Assembly: GCF_020536995.1 (NCBI RefSeq) | Contig: NC_068355.1 | Span: 122,780,365-122,844,364, forward strand | Reading direction: 5' to 3' | Source of the DNA: Dreissena polymorpha | Taxonomy: Eukaryota; Mollusca; Bivalvia; Myida; Dreissenidae | Length of the DNA stretch: 64,000 nt | In this document: piece by piece, positions 1 to 12,004 of the stretch | Layout: each line of letters starts with the position of its first letter | Numbering within the stretch: the first letter of the stretch is position 1 | Program-made: the position numbers and the translations under genes | Notes under the pieces: model-generated | What the model was told of the DNA's origin: nothing | What the model saw: the letters and a program-made list of their open reading frames with translations, nothing else | The model's database searches: none

Positions 1-497
1 GCATTTTTCCTTATATGGCTTTATATGGCTATAGTAAAACCTTGTTTTACACTCTAGAGGCCACATTTATTGTCCAATCTCATGAAATTTGGTCAGAAGA
101 TTGGTCTCAATGATATCTTGGATGATGTTCGAAAATAATTATGTTTGCTTTGAAAAAAATGGCTTCCAAGGGGCGGGGCCATTTTTCCTTATATGGCTAT
201 AGTAAAATCTTGTTAACACTCTAGAGGCCACATTTACTGTCCGATCTTCATGAAACTTGGTCAGAAGATTCATCCCGATAATATCTTGGACGAGTTCAAA
301 AATGATGCCGGTTTGGTTGAAAAACATGGCTGCCAGGGGGGCGGGGCATTTTCCTTATATGGCTATAGTAAAACCTTGTTAAAACTCTAGAGGCCACATG
401 TATTTTCCGATCTTCGTGAAACTTGGTCTGAAGATTTTGTCCCAATAATATCATGTTATCTCTGCTGAGCGACTTTGGCCTTTCAAGCCCTCTTGTT
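1..497 (+). repeat. Tandem array, about 170-base unit, three copies
   Basis: Three diverged copies of a roughly 170-base unit begin near 1, 178 and 345, each with CTTATATGGCTATAGTAAAA followed by CTAGAGGCCACAT and a GAAACTTGGTCAGAAGATT block. The array ends at about 463-497 with GAGCGACTTTGGCC and CCCTCTTGTT. The same closing signature (GTGAGCG...GGCCCTCTTG) ends the array at 19700-20392, so the two belong to one family. The left edge is cut by the window. Reading frames across it are repeat-derived and not called as genes. Confidence 0.75.
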
Positions 498-1746
498 AAA
501 TTTATTTTTGTTTCCTTTCTGAAGAGGATTATTATGTTATGATTGGTTGGGGATGAAGTGCAACAAACATATTTTTGCCATCTGAAAACCCTTTATAAAT
601 ATTCACAAAATTTTAATTAGTAATATTGATTTCACAGAAAATCACTTAGGGGAGAAGAACAACTGTATATAACTTGAATTCTGTTTGACATCCAATCATA
701 ATGCATGGCTTGTCAGGAATGCACTCTTATTTCTTCATTCATCCCATTCATCCACCTGCTTATCATGAGCAACTAATTAATTCTCTATTGACTGTGCCTG
801 AATTGTTAATTATGTAACAGGCTTTGCAGCTTAAAAGCTCTTAGTCCCTAGAAATAGGCCCCATCTTGGAGCTCACATCAAAGGCCTTCAGACTGATAAG
901 AGTGGAACACAAATTGTTATGGCTCACAGTTTATGGATGTCAGGTCGGTAGTTTTGGTGTGATTATCAAGATGTGTGTTTTAAATAGGGTTGATTGTTGT
1001 TTTTAATTGGAAATATCATTGCAAGTCTGAAAATAGTTCAGTTTGCTTAAAAGCAAGGCCCTGAGGTGGGTGGCAGATTTCTTTTTATTGCTATAGTGAA
1101 ACATTGTGAACTGTCTATAAGTTACGTTTTTGTTCAATCTTAATGAAACATGCTGAGAACATATGTTCCTATAATATCTTGATTTACTTTTGAAAATGGC
1201 TCCGGTGCCCTGAAGAGCATGGTTTCCTGAGGGGCGAGCGAATTCTTCTTGTAAACCTTATGATGATATTTATGTTTCATGAAGTACTTTAATTATTTTG
1301 AACTCCACCTTCCCAGAAAAGATTAGTTCCTTTGGGTTTCAGGTGAGCGCCTTTGGGCCCATGGCCCTCTTTTAACCTTTTGTTTTCATTAAAAAAACGG
1401 GTTTTATTGGAATTTGTTTGCAAATATCACATAGACTTTATGTCAAATAAACACATAATTTTGCTTATTTTGAGCTTGTCAGCTCTGACACTCCTTTAGT
1501 AAACTGTGTTATTTCAGAAACAAGGTACAAGAAAATAAATATTGAAACTATTGAACTTTTTGATTACTTTTGTTATCAGTTTACACTGTTTGAAACGGGG
1601 AATTACCCATTTGATTTTGTTGGAATAGTGTAATAATAACACTTTAGGATATAATACAAGTTGTTAGTCCAGTATGTTATCAAATGTATTTTTATTATTG
1701 TATTAGATGTGTCTGTATCACAGTAACATTGAATACTAATTTGCAG
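498..1746. other. Intron or intergenic DNA with degenerate repeat copies
   Basis: No exon could be supported here. About 1050-1375 is a degenerate copy of the family at 1-497: it contains a TATAGTGAAACATTGTGAAC stretch and ends GTGAGCGCC...GGCCCTCTTTT. Its last part (1255-1375) also matches 20400-20545. The remainder is AT-rich sequence without a recognisable feature. It may be intron of the gene whose last exons lie at 1747-3235. Confidence 0.4.
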
Positions 1747-3235
1747 CGTGAGATGGAACAAGACAGCTGGAAAGGAGAACCTGGGAAACTTCTATGTGTT
1801 GTGAGTAGTCTGTACCACTTAAATTCGTATTTTCACGCCTTTGTAGTCCCTCAGAAAATTAAATTTTATTAAAGACCTTTCTTACTAGATTCAAAATTTA
1901 AAGGCTTCATTTCAAACCCTTAGATTCTGATGAGCAGAAAACAGTATATAAAACCTGAACAGACTGCGAATTTCTCACAGGCTGTTCTGGTTTTATGCTG
2001 TTTGCACATAGCCATTTTTACTTAATTTTTGCGTCTGAGTGGGAAAGGGGTGAATAAAAGTGTTATATAAATTTAGAAAAGTAATTTTGCTTTTAATATT
2101 GACATGATGAAAAGACCTGGTTGGCTAGCTAAGTTGGAAGAATTTGTGAAGTGCAAATCTCAGAAGATAGTGTTTGAATTATTAAATATATTAATAAAAA
2201 AAAAACACAAATAAACATTAATGACTCCCCTTTTGCCACATATGTTTTGTTTATTTATAAATACAGCTCATGTAAATTCTCCCCAAAAGCTGTAAGTAAA
2301 AGTTCTGAATTCTAGATCAAATTGTTATACAAGTTGTATTTCCTTTCGAAATTTCATTCTCTTTATGTTATTTAATTATTTTTATGTTATTTCACTCTTT
2401 TCCCAACTGATAAAAAAATAACACCTTTAAGTCTGACCCTCAGTCAGAATTACGTGTATTGAACATCACCTTGTTTTGGATAAATTATCCCAAAATACAT
2501 AACTGAGGGTGTGTAAAGTTTATTTCCAAGTATGTTCAATTGAGATACAGCTTATGAGAAAACACTAAGCAACCAATCAAATATTTAGAAATAGCATGAA
2601 TTGATATCATGCTCTTAATAATTAAGTGCATACGGAAATTAATTAATAAGTTCAATCTTTGCATTTCATTGGATCAGATTGTAGGGCATGTTCTAACTGA
2701 ACATAGAGAATACTGAGTATGTTGGATCATCAGTGTCTGTGTACACAGCTCTTGTAACAGCGTAAAATCATCAAAGTTGTTGACTCTTGTACTTATTACA
2801 GCTATGATGACATTTGAGCTGCACTCTGGGAAACAAGGCTTAATGCATGTGGATAAAGTGTTATCCCAGATGAGCTTGTTCAATCTTCTTTGGAAAATCA
2901 GGGATGACATTTTCTGTGTGTACTGCATATTTGTTTAGAAGAGACTAAATTATTGTTTTCAAATTTGTAGAAAGTTTCTTCCCTGATAAGCCTGTGTAGA
3001 TTGCACAGTCTAATCTGGTATGTCACTTATACACATGGGACACACAATCATGCATAAGGCCCTGTTTTCCCAGAGATTGGTTCAATTTATTTATATATTT
3101 CTCTTCAGATACGATGAAGATCTTGCTCAGTCAGACCCAGTCGCACTCGACCCAAAGATGAAGCTTGGAACAGGGCCAGTGCGAGGCGGTCTGAGGGAGA
3201 CAAAGGGACGACCTTCACCCGCCACCTGGAAGTGA
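1747..3235 (+). CDS. Last two coding exons of an unrecognised gene
   Basis: Exon 1747-1800 (54 nt) follows a TTTGCAG acceptor with an upstream CTAAT branch-like site and ends at a GTGAGT donor. Exon 3109-3235 follows TTCTCTTCAG and ends in TGA at 3233-3235. In the one frame with no stop in either exon, the phases fit exactly: the first exon leaves two bases (TT) and the second supplies one (A). The decoded C-terminus is about 60 residues, polar and Gly/Pro/Lys rich, ending in PSPATWK. I see no domain and do not recognise the family. Earlier exons would lie left of 1747 or outside the window. The two exons share phase and good splice sites, which makes a real gene likely; the product is unknown. 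Confidence 0.5.
1801..3108. other. Intron holding an inverted pair of dispersed repeats
   Basis: This is the intron between the two exons above. It carries fragments of a common dispersed element: 1915-2015 (AGACTGCGAATTTCTCACAGGC region), about 2800-2940 in + orientation (GGCTTAATGCATGTGGATAAAG) and about 2960-3085 in - orientation (ending CATGCATAAGGCCCTGTTTTCCC). The last two form an inverted pair just upstream of the 3109 acceptor. Related copies lie at 4190-4320, 13020-13215 and 21640-21850. Confidence 0.5.
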
Positions 3236-3237
3236 CC

Positions 3238-3760
3238 TTTGACATTCAGTTGACCTTTAATCTTCCTGTATCATCAATACTGTGGCATTTCGTTGACCAT
3301 GAAATTTTCTGTTTATAATTGACTTACCGTAAATTTTTTACATTAAGGTGACATTTTCAGGTCACCTTTGAAAATTACAGCTTGCCAAAGGTCTTAAGTG
3401 GACATTAAAATTTATTAGGTTTTGCATTTGACATTCAGTTGACCTCAGGAATTGAAGTTGGCTTTGCCATTCAGTACGCATATGACGTTTCACTGTTGCT
3501 TTGCCATACAGGATACATTTGACTGTCAGTTCGCTTGATATATTAAAATTTAACCTGTGGCCTTCAGTTTAGGTTTGACATTAAGTGATCATACGGTAAT
3601 CTGTTAACTGAGAAAGATGACTTTTGACCATCAATTAACATTTTCCTCTAGTTGCTTTTGACATTCCAGTTTACATTAAATGTTTTAGGTGACATATGAC
3701 ATCCAGTTGCCATTTGAAAATTCAGTTGACCTTTGTCGTCTAGGTTGACTCTGAAACATG
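3238..3760. repeat. Degenerate short repeat, GACATTCAGTTGACCTTT-like
   Basis: Directly after the stop codon at 3235, the motif TTTGACATTCAGTTGACCT recurs about a dozen times in decayed form and irregular spacing (for example near 3238, 3430, 3475, 3515, 3570, 3650 and 3715). It looks like an old, mutated simple array that may form the 3' UTR of the preceding gene. No coding potential is visible. Confidence 0.5.
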
Positions 3761-4184
3761 AACAATTATTGAGACATTGGATAAGTTTGAACAAAGATGT
3801 GATCATTATTGTCTGTGATATTATCTTTGGTCATTTAAGATTACCCTTTGAAGGTTTATTTGATAATAATCAATTTTGAATCACGTGTCAATATGTGATA
3901 TACTTTCAGTTGTTATTCATGCTTATATAATATTGTATCCACACAATGGTTGGTCCCTTTGATGACATGGTAACTTATTTAATGATTGTTAAGAGTGTTT
4001 AGTGGGCACAGCAAAGATGGATGATGCATGTCTTTCAAAAGACATCTTAAGCCTAAGGCATTTGATATTTATTCCATTCTAAGATTTGAATATGTAACTT
4101 ATAGTTGTCTTTTTATGCTCCCTTCCAAGAAGACAGCATGTTGCCGTTGCACTGTCCTTCTTTCCATCAGTAGAGTTATGTTCT

Positions 4185-4930
4185 GAGAAAACTGGGCATA
4201 ATGCATGTGCATAAAGTGTCGTCCCAGATTAGCCTGTGCAGGCGCACAGAGTCTGTGTCTCATCTGGGTCTACGCTGTTTGCAAAGGCCTTTTTTCTAGA
4301 TGCTAGGCATAAATGAGTTAAATACCTTTCCAAAAATGTCCACTATAATAAGAAAACTTGTCATGCATAACATCAATCTCCCTACCACAAAGGTCAAAGT
4401 CTCAGGTAGAGATCAAAGGTTACAATTTTCCACAAAACGGCTGGACAATTTCTTCCTTGGACATTAAGTTGCGTTATATTGATGGATTTTAAAATAAATC
4501 GCCATAAATGCAATTGATTGAAAAGACAATATGTCACATGTTACAATCATCTCTTATCTGAAAGTTCAAGGTCACACTTGGAGTATAAAGGTCAAATTTG
4601 GCCATAAAACATCCTGAACAGATTGAACTTTGCCATTCACTATGCTAGTTTAAAATATCTTACCACGAATGGCCACCATAAGGATGCAGCATTTTCTCGT
4701 AAAATCTGTCTCAATATCTAGAGTGTATTGTACACGTAGAGGTCAAAAGTCAAATTGTAACTATGAAACATCTGGTCTGGACTGTACTCTCATTCATCAC
4801 GAATTTTAAAGATAACTCTGCAAAAATGACCACACACGCGTGGGTGGTAGAGTGCTGCTGTCTAATATCTGAAGGGTCAACTCCACACTTTATACAGAAT
4901 ATCAATCAAATCTGGCCATAAACAGCTTGT
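4185..4930. repeat. Dispersed element copy followed by a degenerate tandem array
   Basis: 4190-4320 is a copy of the dispersed bivalve element (CTGGGCATAATGCATGTGC, then GTCGTCCCAGATTAGCCTGTG). From about 4315 to 4930 there are three or four decayed units of 130-160 bases. Each has an AAAGGTCAAA-type block, a CATAAAACATC/CACAAAACGGC block and a CCACAAATGxCCACxATAA-type block. The remaining flanks, 3761-4184 and 4931-5230, show no recognisable feature. Confidence 0.45.
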
Positions 4931-5230
4931 AGTGGAATGGACATATTTTCATCTGTGTGCTTTTTTGAAAACATTTAATTTGTAAATTTTATGGATTTAA
5001 AGTAAATGTGAAAAAAGTCTTGTATTCAACTTTTATTTACAAATCCGTCATCACATTTCAAATACCTGCGTTATTTGAAGTAATAAATCCAATTCTTAAA
5101 CAGCATGTTTTAATTTTGAGGCTAAACTGCTAAATAGCAGAAGACCTGTCGTCATATGCTTCTGCAATTCCGCCTATTATAGTTTTTTCTCACAAGTGTG
5201 TAATAGCGAGTGTTGTCGCTATGTTTGTCC

Positions 5231-7947
5231 TTATAGATGTTTACTGTCAAGCTCATATTCCCGAATCCTTTCCCGGAACTGCCGGATCACAAATTCCCTC
5301 TCAAAGCGATACAAAATGGCGCGAATCCAGTGATGGATGCAGGACGGACTTATTCCAGCCAATTCCTTTGTTCAAGCGTTTCGTGTAGAAGATGTAGAAC
5401 TAAAGGCGCTTGGTAGAAGGTGAAACCTAGCTCCCCAAGGCTTTTGATGATGCGTGTTAGACGAGAGTGCTCCCGACTGGATCTATCAAATGTAGACGTT
5501 TAAATAATAAATTCAATGTAAACTATCACAGTTAATGGTTCCAAAGCGCTATATTGTTTGCTTTATATGGTTCCAAAGCGCTATATTGTTTGCTTTATTC
5601 AATTACATGTACAAATTACTAAAATTCTTCATAGTTCCCTTGTATAATGGAAACACAAGCAAAACACGTTTTTATCATAGCAATGCAGTGTTTATTACTA
5701 TAAGTGCCAATGTTCTTGACTGAGTTTATTGTGTGAACACACTATCATGTAAACTATGGTTTGTCATTGTTGAACACGTACTACGGTTATGAACAGAATC
5801 ATGGCAACGAAAGAAAAGGCCGTTTCCAGATCACCAGTTTACAACATGAACAATTTCTTGCTTCAGGAAAAAGCTTTCCTCTATGCTAAAGAACTGGGGT
5901 AAACCGACTTCATGGCATCCAAAGATGTCTTGGTGGTTTGCAACACAGTATGAGATGTGATGAAAGTTATGTTTTAATTTTTTTTTTCAAAAGTTTGACT
6001 TTGAATATTTACCATGTGTATTATTTTTTAATCAAAAATGCTTTTAATACCTCTTCAAACGTCCCACAGGTGGTCTTAATAGCGAGGTTTCTCTGTACTA
6101 CTAGTATGTTCTACTGAGCCATTGAAGTTATCATTATATAAATACAAGCAATAGCAATACACAAAAAACACACAAAAAAGCAAACCGTGGACCTTTTCAG
6201 ATGGAAGAATCTATCCCTCCAGTGGCTAGCCCTGGTCAGCTGACCGGAAGTCTCGTTTGCCAGAGCCAGTCCGTAGAAGTCCAGCATCAGACGATACGAG
6301 CGCACAACTCGCCGCCGGGTTTCGGACGTCTCATAGATTTGCTGAATTTCAGAGCGGACTTTGCACAATTATTGTATATGATTCGTAATGCATAGAACAT
6401 TTTTTGCAACGTGAAGTTACACTATAAATGGGATTTGTGATAGATGGGGCATTGCGCATTAAAATTGCGTATGTTTTATAAATGATTTGTACAATATATA
6501 ACATACAAATTGCATTCTCACAACCAATTTATCAGACCAAAGTATGTCGCAACTTGAAATACACGCAAATGCAAATACGTGTGACTCAATCTCACAAGAT
6601 TTTAATGAATAAGGTCTAACAACGCCTCGTCCAGAAAAACAGACCGTGCAATCAAAATCACCCGAAAGTTGAGATTTGACTTCCATTGATTCATGTTCAG
6701 ACAACTTGAATGTTGCGTTACATGTACCGAAGTATGGTGGCTTTGATTTCAATGGTGGCGAAATTCAAGTACTTATTATACTCTCCAATAAAATTTTACC
6801 TCGAACGTTTGAATCCCATGGACACATAAAGCTTGTTACTTTCTTGATAAAGTAGGTACTTTAGGTGATGTTACGATGAACATAATACCAGAAAGAAAAG
6901 CAAAGGAAATCATCGCAGCCTGTTGGAAAAAAACTAAAAAAAACAATAGTTCGATTTTTAACGACTATTTTTCAATGTAAAGAAATACACTTACGTATAT
7001 TAAGCGACGTGTAGATTTGTAAAGCAAAAAGAACACGAACAACGGTATATTCCCTTTTCAGATGTCACGTGACATACCTCAGCTTCCCGTTGTTTCAGAG
7101 GCTCCGAGAACGGATTGACGCGACTCTTGTCCGAGATCGGGAACAACTGCAACGTGAAATGGCATGCTTTAAGGTGGCGTCTCTTGGAAGTATATTCAAA
7201 AGTTCTATTTTTGTCATAATGTTCCACTAAAACATTCTTATTTCGTAATAGCAAGGCGTCTGCAACGCATTTTAATGTCTCAAATCGATATACTTAGAAT
7301 GTCGCAAATGGTACATTTCATAAAGGGTATTGCTAAGTGTTCATTAATAATATTAACATCTTAAATCCAAAGACACGGTAATAATCTCAAAGAGTAAAAA
7401 CGGCACTTTACTAAACATGTATCTTTCCACGTTTGAGCGGTAGGTGGACTGTACAAAAGCCTCTTAAAGTTTTAACAGTGCCGTTTTTGTTTGATGAATC
7501 CTTTTTGTGCGATAAACGACATACATTAAAATAAAAGGATCCGGTTTGCCACAAAGTTTGAACTACTTAACGATTGCTTAATATTTTCCATCCATCTAAA
7601 ACACTATCATTATCACTTGCGCATCGGAAAATCAAATAGAAAATGGCCCGGCTCTTTTATATAAAACAAGTTAAACCGCTTTCTAAGTGTTGTCAAAGTT
7701 CGATTTTTGTGAATTGTCCCCGTGTCTTATTTCCAGCATTTATTATGACTGGAAAATTCGGAGTTTAATGGTTTGTTTAAACAACCATCTACTTATCATA
7801 CCATTGAATGTACGTGTCCAGTTCGGCAAGCAGATCGTAGTGGCCAAGCCAGTACATGTGGATGTCGTCTATGTAGTCGCCGTGCGGTCGGAACCGGACC
7901 TTGTTGCGGTAAAACTGCAGATTGGCGCCAAGATGTTCCTCCAGAGT
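5231..7947 (-). pseudogene. OGFr_N (opioid growth factor receptor-like) gene, frame-disrupted
   Basis: Four - strand exons encode consecutive parts of the OGFr_N domain. Exon 7947-7802 has NLQFYRNKVRF and GDYIDDIHMYWLGHYDLL, ending at IQW with donor GTATGA. Exon 7146-7078 has LFPISDKSRVNPFSEPLKQ with donor GTATGT. Exon 6341-6193 has VVRSYRLMLDFYGLAL and HWRDRFFHLKR with donor GTCCAC. Exon 5482-5231 has RLTRIIKSLGELGFTFYQAP. All acceptors end in AG and the domain order matches the vertebrate family. Two breaks are visible. At the first junction the exon ends TG but the next begins TTG, so the expected TGG-TTG is one base short. In the last exon the domain frame stops at 5350-5352, while a neighbouring frame stays open to TAA at 5231-5233 with family-like sequence (CIHHWIRAILYRFEREFV). 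Exons before 7947 are not seen; the gap at 8573-8672 lies upstream. It may be a pseudogene or a real gene with two sequencing errors. Confidence 0.7.
5535..5598. repeat. Perfect 32-base tandem duplication
   Basis: The 32-base unit starting ATGGTTCCAAAGCGCTATAT occurs twice head to tail at 5535-5566 and 5567-5598, with no difference seen by eye. It lies in the region just upstream (on the - strand) of the last OGFr_N exon. The two in-frame ATGs create a short spurious reading frame on the + strand. Confidence 0.9.
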
Positions 7948-7965
7948 CTGCACGCAGACGACACG

Positions 7966-8150
7966 AAATAGGAAAAGGGCAGACGACGCGGAATAGAAAA
8001 CGAGAAGACGACACACAATAGAAAAAAGAGCATTCGATTCGAAATAGAAAACGAGCAGACGACACACAATAGAAAAAAGAGCATTCGATTCGAAATATAA
8101 AACGAGCAGACGACACGTAATAGAAAACGAGCTGAAGACACGGGTAAACG
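7966..8150. repeat. Minisatellite, 25- and 51-base units
   Basis: Units of the form GACGACACACAATAGAAAACGAGCA repeat about six times. A 51-base version carrying an extra AAGAGCATTCGATTCGAAAT block appears twice in a row. Because no unit contains a stop in some - strand frames, long artificial reading frames run through it. It abuts the acceptor of the first visible OGFr_N exon (7947) with under 20 bases between. Confidence 0.85.
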
Positions 8151-8572
8151 ACCACGAGAAGCGCACATCGCGGTTTTTCGGGAATGACTTCGATATCAGT
8201 GCTAATAGTTTTTTGATACGAACATCCACTATTACTAAAAAGCATATTATTTACTTGTTGCGGATTTTTTTTTTATACCACATTTATATAGCGCCCTTTT
8301 CATACTAGGGATGTGCGTTAAAGGCGCTTTACAGTTTTTCCCTGATCACTGGGTCATAAGTCGTCCGTTAACATATTGGCGCAGTATGCAGCCACGGCAC
8401 ATTGGCTTATTTCCCTCACAGGTAACATTTATACACCTGGGTGTAGAGGAGAAGTTGTGGGATAAATTTCTTGCTAAAGGAAATTCCAGCGGTCAGTCTA
8501 ACAAGTGTTGATATTTCACTTATTGACATGTTAAAACGCAAACGACCCCACAAGAGTTCAGTCTGCAAATAA

Positions 8573-8672
8573 NNNNNNNNNNNNNNNNNNNNNNNNNNNN
8601 NNNNNNNNNNNNNNNNNNNNNNNNNNNNNNNNNNNNNNNNNNNNNNNNNNNNNNNNNNNNNNNNNNNNNNNN
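8573..8672. other. Assembly gap of 100 N
   Basis: Exactly 100 consecutive N mark a scaffold gap of unknown true size. It lies about 630 bases upstream of the first visible OGFr_N exon, so missing N-terminal exons of that gene may be inside it. Confidence 0.99.
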
Positions 8673-10655
8673 ATCACCCTTTCGTTTTCTTGCTCCATAA
8701 CTTTGCCTGTCAAAAACACCCTCGAATGGCGTCTTACTAGATGTGCAAATCATATATACCCCAAAACGAAAAACTCGTGCGCTTCGCGCTAAAACATGCA
8801 CACAAACCCGTGCATTATACGCGCTAAACCATTACCATAATCTCTCTTCTAATAATACACGTAGTCAACCATACTATAGCGTTTATCAACCGAGAATAAT
8901 TTCATGCTTTTCGGTGCTTTTCGGTGATTGTATGGACCGACTTAAATACCATACCAATAGAGCGTGACACAACACATCACAATTGTTTATTTCGGCAAAC
9001 ATTTTGATATTATTTGCTTTTAAACATAGCTTTTTAATGACCATTGATAGTTGAATAATGTTATACTACTTTATTTAATTTTTCAAAACACATGTTACTT
9101 GGTGATGTTTATTCACGTTTAATAAATACCTCAGTTATTCTTATTACCTGATGCCTGTTGCTCTGCTACTGTTACAATACGACGCTTAAAAATGTGGATT
9201 GCATAAATTTAAAAGGTCAAATTCCCGTTTGCACTATAATACTTGTAATAATGCATTATAATATGTCAAGCATGTTCACTTTAACAAATACGATACTTCT
9301 TTATGTAATGTAGAATTTTGCAAGGTAAATCGCTATATATATGACAATGTTTTATTTTTCTTGTTGATTAAAAACAAAAACAAAATATACCAATACATTA
9401 AATATGTGTACATACTTTTTTAAAACAAATATAGGAATCACGTGATGTTTTTTATAATTTTGTTAAGCGTGCGTGACATTGAACGTTTGATTTAGGCGAG
9501 TTATGCGATTTAAAAACTGATACCACTCAGCTTTGATTTATAATTCAGGTCCAACGCGCCAATGTATTTAATTAAAATGGTTTCATGAAATTGTGTTTAA
9601 AAGCATAACGATTGAAAGTATGTAAGAAACACAGTTTTGCACATAAAATGATCGCCAACAGACCCGAATTAATACACTTCATAAATGCCAATCAGATAAA
9701 AAAACAATTCCCATAATAAACAGGGAAGTCTACCACTGTGTTTAGCCACCCGCTGTGGTTATCCCTATTTATCAGCTCTATCTCAGGCACCTGGCTACTG
9801 TTATATGCCAAATTGGATTTACTCAAAATAACTGTGATGTCATTTATTGCCAAATTGTTATGTACATTTAAATAAACAACGAGAGTGGACCCACATCATT
9901 GTTGCACATTAGTATAAACTTCACTGTAATCTAGGCGCCCCGTAATCTGTTCTTTAAATAGACATAGCCTTAATAAAGACGGGCGCTAATTAAGTTGGAT
10001 ATTTTAAAATAAGATCCATCTTCGCATGACCCTGGCAGTAAGCATGTAGTATTAATCAAAAGACACATTTGAATCTTTCATTTCTTCGAAAAAATAAAGC
10101 ACGTAGTCACAGTAAAGAAGCTACATTAAGCGCACTGAAAAGATGAATAGACACCATTTGCATCTTTCATTTATTACAAAGCATGTGATATTACAATACT
10201 TTTATTACTGACACATTATTCTTAAAGTCGACGGACAACATAAGAGGGAAGCCACAATTAAATAGATCCATTTTCGCAGGATAGTGGTTTTTTAGAAAGT
10301 ATTCACATATTAATTTTAGCTTGCATTAGTTACAATAATAAGTGCGCGTGCCATTGAACGTTGACTTAAGCGAAAGGTGCGAATTAAAATCTGAAACTAT
10401 TATGTCATCTGTACTAACAGCATTAACTCATGGTGTCAAATCCTCTATAGTCAATTAAAGGGACATTTTCATTTTTTGAAGTAGTTAAAAACCAACTTGT
10501 AGTGAGTGATATTTTGATGCAACCAATTGAAACTTTTGACTTTAAATGACGAAAAATCGGATATGGGTGCATTGGTGTGCTATGTATAAAACATGACAGT
10601 CACTACAATTATTTTCATAATATATATATAAAATAAACGAGATTAATGATACCTT
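8673..10655. other. AT-rich gene-free stretch with diverged internal duplications
   Basis: No gene, RNA or transposon end was found. Two pairs of diverged duplications are visible: 9465-9535 with 10330-10400 (both with GTG(A/C)CATTGAACGTTxGA), and 10045-10110 with 10140-10190 (ACACATTTGAATCTTTCATTT versus CACCATTTGCATCTTTCATTT). About 10455-10655 starts AAAGGGACATTTTCATTTTTTG, which looks like the end of a short element, but no matching second end was found. Confidence 0.4.
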
Positions 10656-10859
10656 CCTTTCATGTATAGTGTACATGTAAGACAAACAGATTCTTTCAAT
10701 TCATCGCTGTCATTACATCAGTCTATTAGCATCTCATTCGCAATAAATAATTTGCATTTCACGTGTGCAGAAAATGATTCATATTTTGGATTGATGGAAT
10801 CTGTGATAAACGCACGGTTAAAAATCTCACGCTTCTTCGAAAAATAGCAAACCGCGTGT

Positions 10860-11990
10860 TGCCAAAAAAAAAACGGGACAAAAGAAACCGAAAAAAGCCG
10901 ACTTCGAAATTAACCCAGCACCCGATTCAATACTCATGACACCAACTGGAAAATCTTGCGACAAATCGCTGAAACAAAAGCTCGCCAATTTAATAGCATC
11001 AACCCCAAAACAACACCAACGTCTAAAAAAGAAGCCGGAACACCAACAATCATTCACTTCTTGTAAACAAATTAAGTTTGACAACAATTTAAGTTCAATT
11101 GCAGAAGACGTTCTCGAAGAAGAAAACCATTTAAATATAAGCAGCGATTATTCATTACCAGTGAACAGACGTGTTTTAAATCAAATGACCATGATGACGC
11201 GAAGACGATAATGTAGAAATTGCAAATATATCTACAATAGATTTAGAGCTAGTTAAAAATCCATCTGGGTGGCTGAACGACCCAATAATAAACAAATGTC
11301 AGCAAATGCTAAAAGAACAATTCGCGCTTGACAGTGGGATGCAGAACACACTTCTTGCTCCGTACTTTAATCATGATTTAGGTACCTGGGATATAAATAA
11401 ACGTTTAACGAAACAAAATCCCCCGTCCGCCCAAATACATTCAAACGCCAGTAATCACTGGGTATTATCATACCAATCACAGAAGATCGACATGTTATTG
11501 TGGTGGACAGTTTAAATCTCCAAGAACTCTAAACAGTAGTATTTCAATTCAAATCGCTCAAATCTATGAAAATGAGAGAGCAGTGTACAAGTACAAATAC
11601 CCGACGTACAACGTCAACCTAATTACACAGATTGTGGTGTTTTTTTTGCTATTGCAACTTACTGAGGAGTTACACAACAATTATGATGTAGATTTTTCAA
11701 TTATCAGATATGATATACCAAGAATGAGAGCACATTTATTAGAATGTATTACTAAACAACATTTTACAAACATTCCAAAATAGAAAACATGCCAAAATGC
11801 CGTGTAAAGTAGCAAAAAGTTGTTCTATTAAGATTTTTTGCGCTTGTAAGTTGCCTGATATAGTTGGCGATATGGTGGAATGTGACAATAAAAGATGCAA
11901 ATTGAATAGATGGTTTCACAAAAGATGTGTTGGGTACACAATGACAAACCAAGATGAAAAATGGTTGTGTCCATACTGCACATGGTAATT
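10860..11990 (+). mobile_element. Fossil element with C48 (Ulp1-like) protease and PHD-type finger
   Basis: A decayed + strand coding region. Near 11270 the block WLNDPIINKCQQMLKEQF, and near 11455 SNxHWV, match the C48/SENP protease core shared by several transposon-encoded proteases. A following block ends RMRAHLLECI. A Cys/His-rich segment at about 11840-11985 has CACKLPDIVGDMVECDN, then WFHKRCVG and WLCPYC, the spacing of a PHD-type finger. This protease-plus-finger layout is known in repeat-derived proteins of fish and invertebrates. The upstream part (10860-11200) is Lys/Gln rich and unrecognised. The coding region is broken in several places and is not functional. The ends of the element were not found. 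The family is uncertain, with a DNA transposon most likely. Confidence 0.6.
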
Positions 11991-12004
11991 TGAGATGAAC
12001 AAGC

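Noticed and set aside
7789-8245. Long - strand reading frames of 99-149 codons
   Set aside because: Most of their length is the 25/51-base minisatellite translated in several frames; only the part from 7947 to 7802 matches OGFr_N sequence.
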